From Thermoguttaceae bacterium (GTDB taxonomy: Bacteria; Planctomycetota; Planctomycetia; Pirellulales; Thermoguttaceae), in contig JAFRAC010000026.1 in the NCBI GenBank assembly GCA_017405595.1, positions 186,001-250,000 on the forward strand: DNA of 64,000 nt, in the 5' to 3' direction. Positions 52,792 to 61,564 of this stretch are shown piece after piece. The position numbers and the translations under genes were made by a program. Under the pieces are notes generated by a model. That model worked only from the letters and a program-made list of their open reading frames with translations, did not search any database and was not told where the DNA came from. The first letter of the stretch is position 1. Each line of letters starts with the position of its first letter.

Positions 52792-53566
52792 TACCGGCTC
52801 CTTTCTTCGTTCGGCCCGGCCGAGCGTTTTCTGCCAACGTAAATGTAATACGGCATTTTCCACCAGAAGAGCGGAAAATAGGGAATGGTCAGCTTATTCT
52901 CGGTAAACCGCTCGGTTTGGAACCGGAAATCAAGGTAGGGATAATGGTCGGAAGAAAGAAAGACATTGTCGCACGAAAACCAGGCGGGCCAGAAACTGCG
53001 GGTCGCGAAACTCTGGCGTTTCTGCCGGCCGTCGGGGAACTTGCGGGCGATGTAGAAATCGACTACGCCGATCAGGCCGCCGGGCTTTAAGATGTGAAGC
53101 GCGTGGTCGATCGCCTTGAACCAGTCGGGAATCATCGTCAGGGAGTAGGAGAACGTCACCACGTCGGCTTTCCCTTCGGGCGGGGTCCATGCGGTGGCGT
53201 CGGCTTCGACCGTCTCGACGTTCGTCCAGCCCGCCGCCTGAATCCGGCGGTCGGCGATATCCAGAAGAGGACGGGCAAGGTCGAGAATATAGACCTTTTT
53301 CAAAAGGGAAAGCTTTTCGCCAAACCCCGCCATATTCGAGCCGGTCCCCCCCCCATCTCGACCCAGACCCCATTGTTCAGATCGGCATCGGAACCGAGCA
53401 GGGTTTCCCAGAGCTGTTCGCGCCCTTTCAAAAACCGTTTTCGGAAACTGTCGTAGTCATCGGCCTGATCCCGATAGAAGCGGTTCAGCCAATCGGCGTG
53501 CACCGGCCCGCTGTGCGGCCGGAACACGAGACGCCGGAGAACGTTCAGATCACTTAAAAATGGCAT
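52791..53566 (-). pseudogene. btaB: BtaB-like SAM-dependent N-methyltransferase, split by a frameshift at a G9 run
   Basis: Two overlapping frames together make one methyltransferase of about 258 residues. The 5' part (53566 to about 53346) reads FYRDQADDYDSFRKRFL and reaches VWVEMGGG, then goes out of frame. The 3' part continues from GSNMAGFGEK through FSYSLTMIPDW and LKPGGLIGVVDFY to the stop. Adding one G to the nine-G run at 53346-53354, or a -1 shift in translation, restores EMGGGTGSN, the S-adenosylmethionine-binding motif I. BtaB trimethylates the amino group of diacylglycerylhomoserine to give DGTS. The neighbouring btaA supports this identity. It may be phase-variable, recoded, inactivated, or a sequencing error. 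Confidence 0.75.
53346..53354 (-). repeat. nine-G homopolymer at the btaB frameshift point
   Basis: A run of nine C on the plus strand (nine G in the mRNA) lies exactly at the junction of the two btaB frames, in the codons of the glycine-rich methyltransferase motif. It is the longest mononucleotide run I noticed in the window; an eight-G run in pfkA keeps frame. Confidence 0.9.
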
Positions 53567-53638
53567 TGATGATATTGCTGGGGGTTCGGCGGAAAGGGGA
53601 AGCGGAGCCCTTTCCGTACGCTCATCGGATTGCGCGCG

Positions 53639-54832
53639 TCACCGGCCGGGCAGGTCGGCAATATAAAAACTGCCGTAGGTATGGACGCGGTCTTTTTTGT
53701 GGAGTTCCGCCGCCAGATCGCGGTGAAGGTGTAAAAGGTCGCCAAGCGGCCTGGTTCCGTCAGGCGTTTCGACCGGCACCGAAAGGATATACTCCGCGCT
53801 CGGACCGGCACACCGCCAGATGGCCCGGGCGCCGGGCTCGGCCCTGTCGAGGATCGCCCGCCATTCCGCGGCGAGAAGATCGCGCCGCCGGTCGCTGAGC
53901 CAGTCCATGTGGTCGAGAAGGACGAAACGGGTAAACTTCCCCTCGTGTTTCCGCAGAAAGCCTTCGATGGTATCGGTCGCAATGTGAATCTTCCCGACCA
54001 GCCCCTCTTTGAGGCGCTGGAAGTTCCCGCGGCTGAGATAGTCGGGGCAGCAGGTTTGGGTATAGGATCCGGTCGCGTAAAGACGCCAGAAGTAGTTGTC
54101 GGAGATCGGCAGATTTCCGAAAACGGCATCGAGAGACTCTTCGGCGAACCGGGAAACCTGACCGGCATGAGTCTGCTCGATCTGGAGACGCTGCGCATGG
54201 GGCACTCCGAGCAGCGCAAGGGTCAGGTCGCGGTTCATGACAAACCGGACGCAGCGGGAAAAGAGGCGCCTTTTGAGGCGCGGCCAGATTTCGCGCTGCT
54301 CTTCGAGACTCGCGGCGTTTAAAAGGCGGTCGATTTCGCCCCGCGCACCGCGCCAGTTAAGATACCGATTCATGTTCCGGGCGAAGAAGCCGCTCGTTCC
54401 CCGGAAATAGAAGGAATATTTGCCGTTAAAATAGAGGCTGATTTTATGGTCCCAGAACTTTTGGGCCGGCCCGGTCAGGCGGCCGCGGAGTTTCGTCCGG
54501 TAAATTTCACGAATCTCCGGGCAGTGCCCGGTGCCGAAAATCCGGAAGAACGTTTCGTAGTCGAGTTCTTTGATTCCCGCGATTTTGAGTTCCAGAAGGG
54601 CGTTCTGCCGGTAGTTCATATCGACGGCACAGATCGACCGGGGGGATTCCAGCGCATAGGAAAGCACGTTGCACCCCGCCGACGTAATGACAAGCAGATC
54701 GTCCCCGGGTCCCAGATTGAGCGCCTCTTTATCGACACGGGGATCTTCCCAACTGGCGTTGTAGACAAGGTTGTGCATGTGAACGCGGGCAAAGAGCCGC
54801 GCGCTCAGCCATCGGCAGAGGCAGCAGGACAT
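53639..54832 (-). CDS. btaA: BtaA-like SAM:diacylglycerol 3-amino-3-carboxypropyltransferase (DUF3419)
   Basis: A protein of 397 residues. BtaA transfers the 3-amino-3-carboxypropyl group of S-adenosylmethionine to diacylglycerol, the first step of betaine lipid (DGTS) synthesis at the membrane. Family traits are LVYNASWEDPRVDKEAL near the N-terminus, ITSAGCNVLSYAL (motif I variant), ICAVDMNYRQNALLELK, and FVLLDHMDWL in the C-terminal half. Length matches the Rhodobacter protein. The methyltransferase btaB follows 72 bases downstream in the same direction. A TATAAT at 54895-54890 supplies the promoter. Confidence 0.88.
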   Translation of the reverse strand: MSCCLCRWLSARLFARVHMHNLVYNASWEDPRVDKEALNLGPGDDLLVITSAGCNVLSYALESPRSICAVDMNYRQNALLELKIAGIKELDYETFFRIFGTGHCPEIREIYRTKLRGRLTGPAQKFWDHKISLYFNGKYSFYFRGTSGFFARNMNRYLNWRGARGEIDRLLNAASLEEQREIWPRLKRRLFSRCVRFVMNRDLTLALLGVPHAQRLQIEQTHAGQVSRFAEESLDAVFGNLPISDNYFWRLYATGSYTQTCCPDYLSRGNFQRLKEGLVGKIHIATDTIEGFLRKHEGKFTRFVLLDHMDWLSDRRRDLLAAEWRAILDRAEPGARAIWRCAGPSAEYILSVPVETPDGTRPLGDLLHLHRDLAAELHKKDRVHTYGSFYIADLPGR

Positions 54833-54889
54833 AAAAACAGCGAAAACCTTTCGTGGAGGGAACTTGCCCCCGCCCCTAAACCCCAGTAT

Positions 54890-54895
54890 ATTATA
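54890..54895 (-). promoter_or_regulatory. -10 element of the bta gene run
   Basis: TATAAT on the minus strand at 54895-54890, preceded by TTGTTT 15 bases upstream, a rather short spacer. Predicted leader is about 50 bases to btaA. It may drive the whole run from btaA down to 48370. Confidence 0.5.
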
Positions 54896-54975
54896 ATCCC
54901 CTTATCCAAAAAACAACAGGGGAGAGCGGAACGCGGAGGAGCGCCGGCTCGGGAAAAGAGGGGAAAAAAGAGCAG

Positions 54976-56439
54976 TCAGGCGGTTTTCGCCGAACCCGAA
55001 TCAGCTTCCCGGGATTTCGCCGTTTCGTATTCTTTCAGCTTCCGGTAAAGGGTTCGCGCGCCGATCCCGAGGATTTTGGCGGCTTCTTCCCGGTTCCCGC
55101 CATTCGATTTAAGCGTCTCTTCGATCAGCATCCGCTCGACCTCGCCGATCGTCCGGCCGACAAGAGACGCGGCGGGATTGGCAAGCGGGCCGATGACCGC
55201 CGCCGATTCGGGAAGCGGAGACGGACCGGCACCCGGAATCTCTTCGGGCAGATCGTCGTCGTCGATCAGCTCGTCAATATCGACCGCGACCATGCTTTCG
55301 GCGGCGTTTTTCAGCTGGCGGACATTCCCCGGCCAGTCGTAGGCGAACAGCTTGAGGCGGGCCGACTGGGTGACCCCTTTCACCGTTTTGCCGTACTTCT
55401 TGGCGAACATCCGGATAAAGTAATCGAGGAGAATCGGGATATCGCCGACCCGTTCGCGCAGCGGCGGTATCCGCAAGGTGACCACCTTCAGGCGGTGGTA
55501 GAGGTCTTCGCGGAGAGTATGGTTGGCAACCGCCTCTTCGAGGTTCTGGTTGGTCGCCGAGATGATCCGCACGTTCACTTTAATCGTCTCGTTCGACCCG
55601 ACGCGGGTAATCTCGCCGTTTTCGAGGACGCGCAGCAGCTTGACCTGGGTCGGCATCGGCATATCGCCGACCTCGTCAAGAAAAACGGTTCCCCCCTGCG
55701 CATATTCAAATTTGCCGACCCGGTTCGCCGAAGCGTCGGTAAAAGCGCCTTTCACGTGGCCGAAGAGTTCGCTTTCGAGAATGTTTTCGCTGAGCGCGGC
55801 GCAGTTGAGCGCGACAAAGGGCCGGTGTTTGCGGGGGGAATTCTGATGAATCGCCTGGGCGAACAGTTCTTTGCCGGTTCCCGTCTCGCCCAAAATGAGA
55901 ACCGTGGCGTCGGTCGGGGCAATCCGCTTGAGCCGGTCGACCGCGCCGAGCATCGCGGGGGAATTCCCGACCACGCCGCCGAAACCGAATTTCTCGTCGA
56001 GGCGCTCTTTCATCTCCCGGTTCAGGCGGCGCAGACGGGAACTTTCCCCCGCCTTCTGAACCACCACCCGCAGATGCTGGAGGTTTTCGAGCGGCTTTGT
56101 CAGGTAGTTATACGCCCCCATTCTCATCGCTTCGACCGCAATCTCGATCTTCGAGTTGGCGGTCATCATGATCACTTCGGTCTCGGGCGCGGTCTCCTTG
56201 ACGCGTTTGAGGATTTGCAGACCGCCGTCGTCCCGTTCGAGCATCAGGTCGGTCACGACCACATCGAAGATCTTTTCGCTCAGGATCTTTTCGGCGTCTT
56301 TTTGGGAATGGGCGACCTCGCACTCGGCGTTGATCCGCTCGAGCGTATTGACGACAGCTTCGGCGTAATCGGGTTCGTCGTCAACCACCAGCACCGACAG
56401 AGGAAGTTTCTCCTCGTTGAGCAAATCGTCTCTTTCCAT
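54976..56439 (-). CDS. sigma-54-dependent response regulator, NtrC family, with GAFTDA loop
   Basis: A protein of 487 residues. The receiver domain (about 12-125) has VVDDE and the phosphorylated Asp in VVTDLML. The AAA+ domain (about 155-385) has Walker A GETGTGKE, ESELFGHVKGAFTDA, and FLDEVGDMP. The C-terminal Fis-type helix-turn-helix has GNREEAAKILGIGARTLYRKLKE. It would drive sigma-54 promoters after phosphorylation by an unlinked histidine kinase. The sigma-54-contact loop is GAFTDA instead of GAFTGA, which may change or weaken the sigma-54 interaction. It is divergent from the DUF4838 genes and could regulate them, though the promoter there looks like sigma-70. Confidence 0.9.
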   Translation of the reverse strand: MERDDLLNEEKLPLSVLVVDDEPDYAEAVVNTLERINAECEVAHSQKDAEKILSEKIFDVVVTDLMLERDDGGLQILKRVKETAPETEVIMMTANSKIEIAVEAMRMGAYNYLTKPLENLQHLRVVVQKAGESSRLRRLNREMKERLDEKFGFGGVVGNSPAMLGAVDRLKRIAPTDATVLILGETGTGKELFAQAIHQNSPRKHRPFVALNCAALSENILESELFGHVKGAFTDASANRVGKFEYAQGGTVFLDEVGDMPMPTQVKLLRVLENGEITRVGSNETIKVNVRIISATNQNLEEAVANHTLREDLYHRLKVVTLRIPPLRERVGDIPILLDYFIRMFAKKYGKTVKGVTQSARLKLFAYDWPGNVRQLKNAAESMVAVDIDELIDDDDLPEEIPGAGPSPLPESAAVIGPLANPAASLVGRTIGEVERMLIEETLKSNGGNREEAAKILGIGARTLYRKLKEYETAKSREADSGSAKTA

Positions 56440-56500
56440 GCGAGACCCTTAAAATGCCGTTCTTCTCGAAAAGGCGCGAAAGAGCGCCTTGCCACCCCTA

Positions 56501-56528
56501 ATATGATAGGCCCAAACCGGAAAAATGC
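56501..56528 (-). promoter_or_regulatory. candidate promoter of the response regulator gene
   Basis: On the minus strand, TTGCAT (56528-56523) and TATCAT (56506-56501) are separated by 16 bases. The leader contains a perfect 7-bp hairpin, AAGGCGC with GCGCCTT, at 56469-56488. Confidence 0.45.
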
Positions 56529-56583
56529 AAGTACATCGCGGTTCATCCGGCCGGCCGGAACAGGCCGCCAAGGAGGAAGGTAC

Positions 56584-56612
56584 TTGATTGTCGGCCGGCG
56601 CCCCCCTATAAT
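56584..56612 (+). promoter_or_regulatory. strong sigma-70-like promoter of the DUF4838 genes
   Basis: TTGATT at 56584-56589 and a perfect TATAAT at 56607-56612 are separated by exactly 17 bases, with a predicted start near 56619 and a leader of about 47 bases. Confidence 0.75.
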
Positions 56613-56665
56613 GGCTTTCGCCGGAAAAGAAGAATACATCAAACAACCCGAACGAGGAAAACCTG

Positions 56666-58651
56666 ATGAAAACGCTCAATGTGATTTTTGTTCTGCTTCT
56701 CGCCCCCTTTGCGGCGGGAGCAGCCGCCGCCGAAAAACTGACCCTCGCCGACCGGGGAACCACCGAATACACCATTCTGGTTCCGGAGAGCGCATCGCCG
56801 GTACAGATCTCCGCCGCTGCGGAACTCGCCGAAACCCTTCAGGAGATTTCCGGCGTCCCCTTCCCGGTCAAAAAGGAGAGCGAAATCGCCTCGGTTTCGC
56901 CGGAAGAGAAACTGCTGGTCATCGGGCCGGGCGCCGCGTCGAAAGCGCTTTTAGGTCCCGAAACCGATGAGGACGCGGTTCCGTACGACGGAATCATTTT
57001 AAAGCAGGCCGGCAAAAGCATCGTCTTTTCGGGGCATCGGCAGCGGGGCCCGCTCTACGCCGTCTACACGTTCCTCGAAGACGAGCTCGGATGCCGCTGG
57101 TGGACCGCCGCCGAATCAACGATTCCGAAACGGGAAACAGTCGAAGCCGATGATTTCGACGTTCAATACGCGCCGAAACTGATCTACCGCGAATCGTTCT
57201 ATGCAGGGCTGATGGGGGAAGCCAACGCAAAAATCGCCGCCCATTTAAAGACGAACGGCGCTTCCGAAACCATTCCGCCCGAACTGGGGGGGCATCACAA
57301 ATATCAGTATTTCGTCCATTCGTTCTATACGGTCATCAAACCGGAAGAATTCCTGGACCATCCCGAATGGTTCTCCGAAATCGACGGCCGGCGGAAAATC
57401 GGCGGCTGGTGGGGAATAACCAAAAAGATGCGCGAACTGGTCCCCGCGGAATCACTCGACGAACACGGAACCCAGCTCTGCCTGACAAACGACGAACTCT
57501 GCCAAACCTTCCTGGAGCGGGTCCGAAAGGACCTCGACGCGAACCCCGAAGCGACGATCGTCTCGATCAGCCAGAACGACTGCCGCGGACCGTGCCAGTG
57601 CAAGAACTGCGCCAAAATCGCCGAAGAGGAAGGTTCCGAATCGGGTCCGCTCCTTTACTTCGTGAACAAAATCGCCGAGGGACTCGCCGAATCGCACCCC
57701 AACGTTCTGGTCGACACGCTCGCCTATCAATACACGCGCAAGCCGCCGAAGACCATGAAGGCGCGCGAGAACGTCATCGTCCGTCTCTGCAGTATCGAAT
57801 GTTCGTTCGATCAGACCCTCGACGGCGAGTTCGGCCCCTCGTTCGCCGACGGAAACCGCCGGCCCGCCCCCGATCCGGAAAACCGCTCGTTCCGCGACGA
57901 CATGGAAAAATGGAACGAACACGCCGACCGGATTTTCATCTGGGACTATGTCACCAACTTCTCGCAATACATCATTCCCTTCCCAAACTACCGGATCCTC
58001 TCCGACAACGTCCGGTTCTTCGTCAATCACAACACGATCGGCCTTTTCGAGCAGGGGAACTACCAGGGGGCGACCGGCGACTTCGTCCAAATGCGCGCCT
58101 GGGTGATGGCCAAGCTCCTCTGGAATCCCGGCGCTAATCAGAAGGCGCTCATGGAAGAATTCCTTTCCGGCTACTACGCGCCCGAACTGACGCCGCTCTA
58201 CATGCGTTACTTCGACCTTCTGTGCGACGCGTCCGAGAAGTCGGATCGCGAGCTCGGCATCTTCCAGTCCGACACCTCCTCCTGGCTCGACCTGGACACC
58301 TACAACGCGTGCGCCGAGATCATGGACCGCATCGACGCGAAAGCCGCCGAACTCGAAACGGCCGACCCGGAACGGAACGCGGGTCTGCTCGATAAGGTGC
58401 GCCGCGAACGCCTCTCGTTCGATATGGCGCTGCTTCTCGATTACAACCGGTTTGCCGAACAGGCGCAAAACGAAGGGAAAGAGTTCCGCGCCCCGGCACG
58501 TGACGAAATGCCCGCGTTTTGCGACGAATTCCGTGCCCGCTGCAAAGCCGTCGGTCTGAACCGCTACAGCGAAGGGGGCGGCCCCGACAAGTTCGAACAG
58601 TATCTCACCGACGTTTTCGAAAAGATCGTCGGCGGGACGGCCGCGGAATGA
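56666..58651 (+). CDS. secreted DUF4838 (GH67-N/GH20-like) protein, copy 1
   Basis: A protein of 661 residues with a signal peptide (LNVIFVLLLAPFAAGAAAA). The N-terminal domain (about 25-170) resembles the GH67/GH20 accessory domain: AAELAETLQEISGVPFPV, LLVIGPG and GHRQRGPLYAVYTFLEDELG. The DUF4838 part has HSFYTVIKPEEFLDHPEWFSE, SISQNDCRGPCQCKNC with clustered cysteines, and DYVTNFSQYIIPFPNY. DUF4838 proteins accompany polysaccharide breakdown in Planctomycetes and Bacteroidetes; hydrolytic activity is likely but unproven. A close paralogue follows 60 bases downstream. Confidence 0.88.
   Translation: MKTLNVIFVLLLAPFAAGAAAAEKLTLADRGTTEYTILVPESASPVQISAAAELAETLQEISGVPFPVKKESEIASVSPEEKLLVIGPGAASKALLGPETDEDAVPYDGIILKQAGKSIVFSGHRQRGPLYAVYTFLEDELGCRWWTAAESTIPKRETVEADDFDVQYAPKLIYRESFYAGLMGEANAKIAAHLKTNGASETIPPELGGHHKYQYFVHSFYTVIKPEEFLDHPEWFSEIDGRRKIGGWWGITKKMRELVPAESLDEHGTQLCLTNDELCQTFLERVRKDLDANPEATIVSISQNDCRGPCQCKNCAKIAEEEGSESGPLLYFVNKIAEGLAESHPNVLVDTLAYQYTRKPPKTMKARENVIVRLCSIECSFDQTLDGEFGPSFADGNRRPAPDPENRSFRDDMEKWNEHADRIFIWDYVTNFSQYIIPFPNYRILSDNVRFFVNHNTIGLFEQGNYQGATGDFVQMRAWVMAKLLWNPGANQKALMEEFLSGYYAPELTPLYMRYFDLLCDASEKSDRELGIFQSDTSSWLDLDTYNACAEIMDRIDAKAAELETADPERNAGLLDKVRRERLSFDMALLLDYNRFAEQAQNEGKEFRAPARDEMPAFCDEFRARCKAVGLNRYSEGGGPDKFEQYLTDVFEKIVGGTAAE
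56829..57202 (+). repeat. near-identical block shared with 58878-59251
   Basis: This part of the first DUF4838 gene matches 58878-59251 at a constant offset of 2049 bases. In the sub-block 56992-57202 I count only two base differences, both synonymous. Flanking coding sequence is much more divergent, so identity is local. Confidence 0.85.
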
Positions 58652-58711
58652 CAGTATGCAAGACACACAAGGATTCCGTATTCACAAACAGAGCACCATA
58701 AAGGGAACCCC

Positions 58712-60715
58712 ATGAAAGCACCGCGTCAGATCATCCTAACCCTCCTTCTGGCGTTTTCGGCCGCCGCCGCGTGGTCCGCCGAAACGCTCACGCTCACACG
58801 GGACGGAAAAACCGACTACGTCGTCGTCGTTCCCGAAAATGCGGCTCCGGTTCAGCTCTCGGCAGCGAACGAACTTGCCGAAACCCTTCAGGAGATTTCC
58901 GGTGTCCCCTTCCCGGTCAAAAAGGAGAGCGAAATCGCCGCGGTTTCGCCGGAAGAGAAACTGCTGGTCATCGGGCCGGGCGCCGCGTCGAAAGCGCTTT
59001 TAGGTCCCGAGACTGACGAGGACGCGGTTCCGTACGACGGAATCATTTTAAAGCAGGCCGGCAAAAGCATCGTCTTTTCGGGGCATCGGCAGCGGGGTCC
59101 GCTCTACGCCGTCTACACGTTCCTCGAAGACGAGCTCGGATGCCGCTGGTGGACCGCCGCCGAATCAACGATTCCGAAACGGGAAACAGTCGAAGCCGAT
59201 GATTTCGACGTCCAATACGCGCCGAAACTGATCTACCGCGAATCGTTCTATACCGGACTGATGGGGAATGCCAACGCGAAAATCGCCGCCCATTTAAAGA
59301 CGAACGGCAGTTCGCAGATGATTCCGGCGGAACTGGGGGGACATCATCAATACCAGTATTTCGTGCACTCATTCTACACGGTCATCAAACCGGAAGAATT
59401 CCTGGACCATCCCGAATGGTTCTCCGAAATCGACGGCCGGCGGAGAATCGGCGGCTGGTGGCTGAGCAAGGAGAACCTGAGCAAAATCCCCGCCGAAAAC
59501 ATCGGCGAAGACGGTTCACAGCTCTGCCTGACAAACGAGGAGCTCTTCGGTGTCTTCCTCGAACGGGTTCGAAAGGACCTCGACGCGAACCCCGAAGCGA
59601 CGATCGTCTCGGTCAGCCAGAACGACTGCGGGGGCTGGTGCGAGTGTGAGAAGTGTTCAAAGATCGCCGAAGAGGAAGGTTCGCAGTCCGGCCCGATGCT
59701 GCGCTTTGTGAACCGGATCGCCGAAGAGCTTGAAAAGTCGCACCCGAACGTGCTGGTCGATACCCTCGCGTACCGCTACACACGCAAGCCGCCGAAACAT
59801 GCGGTTGCCCGCAGCAACGTCATTGTGCGCCTCTGTTCAATCGAATGTTCGTTCATCCAGAACCTGGACGGGGAATACGGCCGGTCGTTTGAAACCGGCG
59901 AGCGCCGGCCAACCGATGCGCCGCAGAACCGCCCGTTCCGCGACGATATCGAAGAGTGGAACCGCCACGCCGAACACCTGTTCATTTGGGATTATGTGAC
60001 CGATTTCGCGCAGTACCTGATTCCGCTGCCGAACTACCGCATTCTGCAGGATAACGTGAAATTCTTTGTGGATCACTGCACGATCGGGCTGTTCGAGCAG
60101 GGAGATTACCAGACAACCACCGGCGATTTTGTGCAGCTGCGCGCCTGGCTTCTGGCAAAACTCCTCTGGAATCCGGACGCCTGCCAAAAAGCGCTGATCG
60201 AAGATTTCATCGCCGGATACTACGCGCCCGACCTGGTTCCGATCTACCTCGAGTATTTCGACCTCTTGTGCGACGCGGCCGAAAAGACGGGGGACGAGAT
60301 CGGCATCTATCTGCCCGACACGCTAAGCTGGCTCGATCTGGACACGTTCAACAAGTGCGCCGGGCTGCTCGACCGCGCCGAGGCTGTCGCGGGCGGGCTT
60401 GAAAAGAACGATCCTGCGCGATACGAAAATCTGCTCTATAAAGTGCGGCGCGAGCGGATTTCACTCGACATGGTGCTGCTGCAGAATTACAACACGTATG
60501 CCGAAGAGGCGCAGGCCGAAGGGAAAGAGTTTCATGCCCCGCCGCGCGAAGAGATGGCCGCGTTCTACAGCGATTTCCGCGCCCGCTGCAAGGCCGCCGG
60601 CCTTGTCTGTATGAAAGAAGGATGCAGTCCCGAACAGTTCGGGGAGTACATGACCGAAGTCATCAAGGAAATCGTTCCGGAGGAAAGCGCCGCGGAAGAG
60701 GCAAACGCGCAGTAG
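58712..60715 (+). CDS. secreted DUF4838 (GH67-N/GH20-like) protein, copy 2
   Basis: A protein of 667 residues, a tandem paralogue of the gene at 56666 with the same layout and its own signal peptide (QIILTLLLAFSAAAAWSA). Around residues 56-180 the two are nearly identical, but the signal peptide and the C-terminal two thirds have diverged. The cysteine cluster reads NDCGGWCECEKC, and the substrate-side segment IWDYVTDFAQYLIPLPNY is conserved. Divergence elsewhere suggests different substrate ranges. Probably co-transcribed with copy 1; a hairpin follows at 60805-60841. Confidence 0.87.
   Translation: MKAPRQIILTLLLAFSAAAAWSAETLTLTRDGKTDYVVVVPENAAPVQLSAANELAETLQEISGVPFPVKKESEIAAVSPEEKLLVIGPGAASKALLGPETDEDAVPYDGIILKQAGKSIVFSGHRQRGPLYAVYTFLEDELGCRWWTAAESTIPKRETVEADDFDVQYAPKLIYRESFYTGLMGNANAKIAAHLKTNGSSQMIPAELGGHHQYQYFVHSFYTVIKPEEFLDHPEWFSEIDGRRRIGGWWLSKENLSKIPAENIGEDGSQLCLTNEELFGVFLERVRKDLDANPEATIVSVSQNDCGGWCECEKCSKIAEEEGSQSGPMLRFVNRIAEELEKSHPNVLVDTLAYRYTRKPPKHAVARSNVIVRLCSIECSFIQNLDGEYGRSFETGERRPTDAPQNRPFRDDIEEWNRHAEHLFIWDYVTDFAQYLIPLPNYRILQDNVKFFVDHCTIGLFEQGDYQTTTGDFVQLRAWLLAKLLWNPDACQKALIEDFIAGYYAPDLVPIYLEYFDLLCDAAEKTGDEIGIYLPDTLSWLDLDTFNKCAGLLDRAEAVAGGLEKNDPARYENLLYKVRRERISLDMVLLQNYNTYAEEAQAEGKEFHAPPREEMAAFYSDFRARCKAAGLVCMKEGCSPEQFGEYMTEVIKEIVPEESAAEEANAQ
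58878..59251 (+). repeat. near-identical block shared with 56829-57202
   Basis: Second copy of the locally homogenised block in the tandem DUF4838 genes. Confidence 0.85.
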
Positions 60716-60804
60716 CGCAAGGCAAATATCCCCGGTCAGCCGCGGTCAGGAAACGCCTTCAATCAGGCTTTCAAAACCGGTTCCGCGGCGATCTCTAAAA
60801 ACAG

Positions 60805-60841
60805 GAGCGGCTCAAACTGTCTTTGGCGGTTTGAGCCGCTC
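60805..60841 (+). terminator. perfect 13-bp hairpin after the DUF4838 genes
   Basis: GAGCGGCTCAAAC at 60805-60817 pairs perfectly with GTTTGAGCCGCTC at 60829-60841 around an 11-base loop. It lies between convergent genes. No T-run follows, so it is a terminator by position and stability rather than by a classic tail. Confidence 0.6.
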
Positions 60842-60909
60842 GTGTACGTTAAAGACGATCCGACGCGTTCAGCGGAGACTATTCCGTTGAATCGGCTCAT
60901 CTGACGGCA

Positions 60910-61503
60910 TTACATTGTCGGAAAACGCCTTAAGTATGATACTATAACGGGAACACTTAAGCAGAAGTTAACAAGGATTAACAGCAATAGAACCAGCCGG
61001 GCAAGCGGCGATTTTTCCTGTTTTCGATTCATGATCAACAGGGCAACCGCGGAAGCCAATCCGATAAGACCGGCGCCGAGAAAAAGAGACCAGGAAAGAG
61101 CCGCGAAACAAAACGTCCACCAGTTAATCAGGCCTTCCGCCATAAAAACAGCGATGGCGCTGCACAGGAATCCGAGACCGACAACAAGCGGAGAAAGAAC
61201 CGCAACCATCATCAGAAACCGATTCAGACGGTTTCGGTCGGCTTCGGCGTCTCCCTTCTGATTTTCAACATCAAGGTTTGCATTTTCGCTCTTTCGCGCG
61301 TTTTTTCTCCGGCTTCTCAAATACCCCGTCAGGCCGGTCAGGCCGCAAACGAGAGAAATGATAGAGATGATGTATATTTGGGACCGTACCCCAAGGTGAG
61401 TGCCGTGAGCCGAAAGCAATCCCCCGAAACCCAGGAACAGAAGAAACAAGAAAAGGAGTACGATTATCATCAAAATGAAATCAGCAAATTTCTGTATCAT
61501 CAT
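60910..61503 (-). CDS. four-helix membrane protein of unknown function, copy A
   Basis: A protein of 197 residues with about five hydrophobic helices and a basic/acidic cytoplasmic loop (about 75-100). LFLGFGGLLSAHGTHL, FLGAGLIGLASAVALLIMNRKQEKSPLA and LLILVNFCLSVPVI match the gene at 61565 position for position, so the two are tandem duplicates. Function unknown. ATG 61503 is chosen for GAGG seven bases upstream and for alignment with the paralogue, rather than 61539. Confidence 0.65.
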   Translation of the reverse strand: MMIQKFADFILMIIVLLFLFLLFLGFGGLLSAHGTHLGVRSQIYIISIISLVCGLTGLTGYLRSRRKNARKSENANLDVENQKGDAEADRNRLNRFLMMVAVLSPLVVGLGFLCSAIAVFMAEGLINWWTFCFAALSWSLFLGAGLIGLASAVALLIMNRKQEKSPLARLVLLLLILVNFCLSVPVIVSYLRRFPTM

Positions 61504-61564
61504 TTCAGACCTCGAAATACCCGGATAAAATACCTTCAAATCGATTTACCCTGCTGCATCACGT

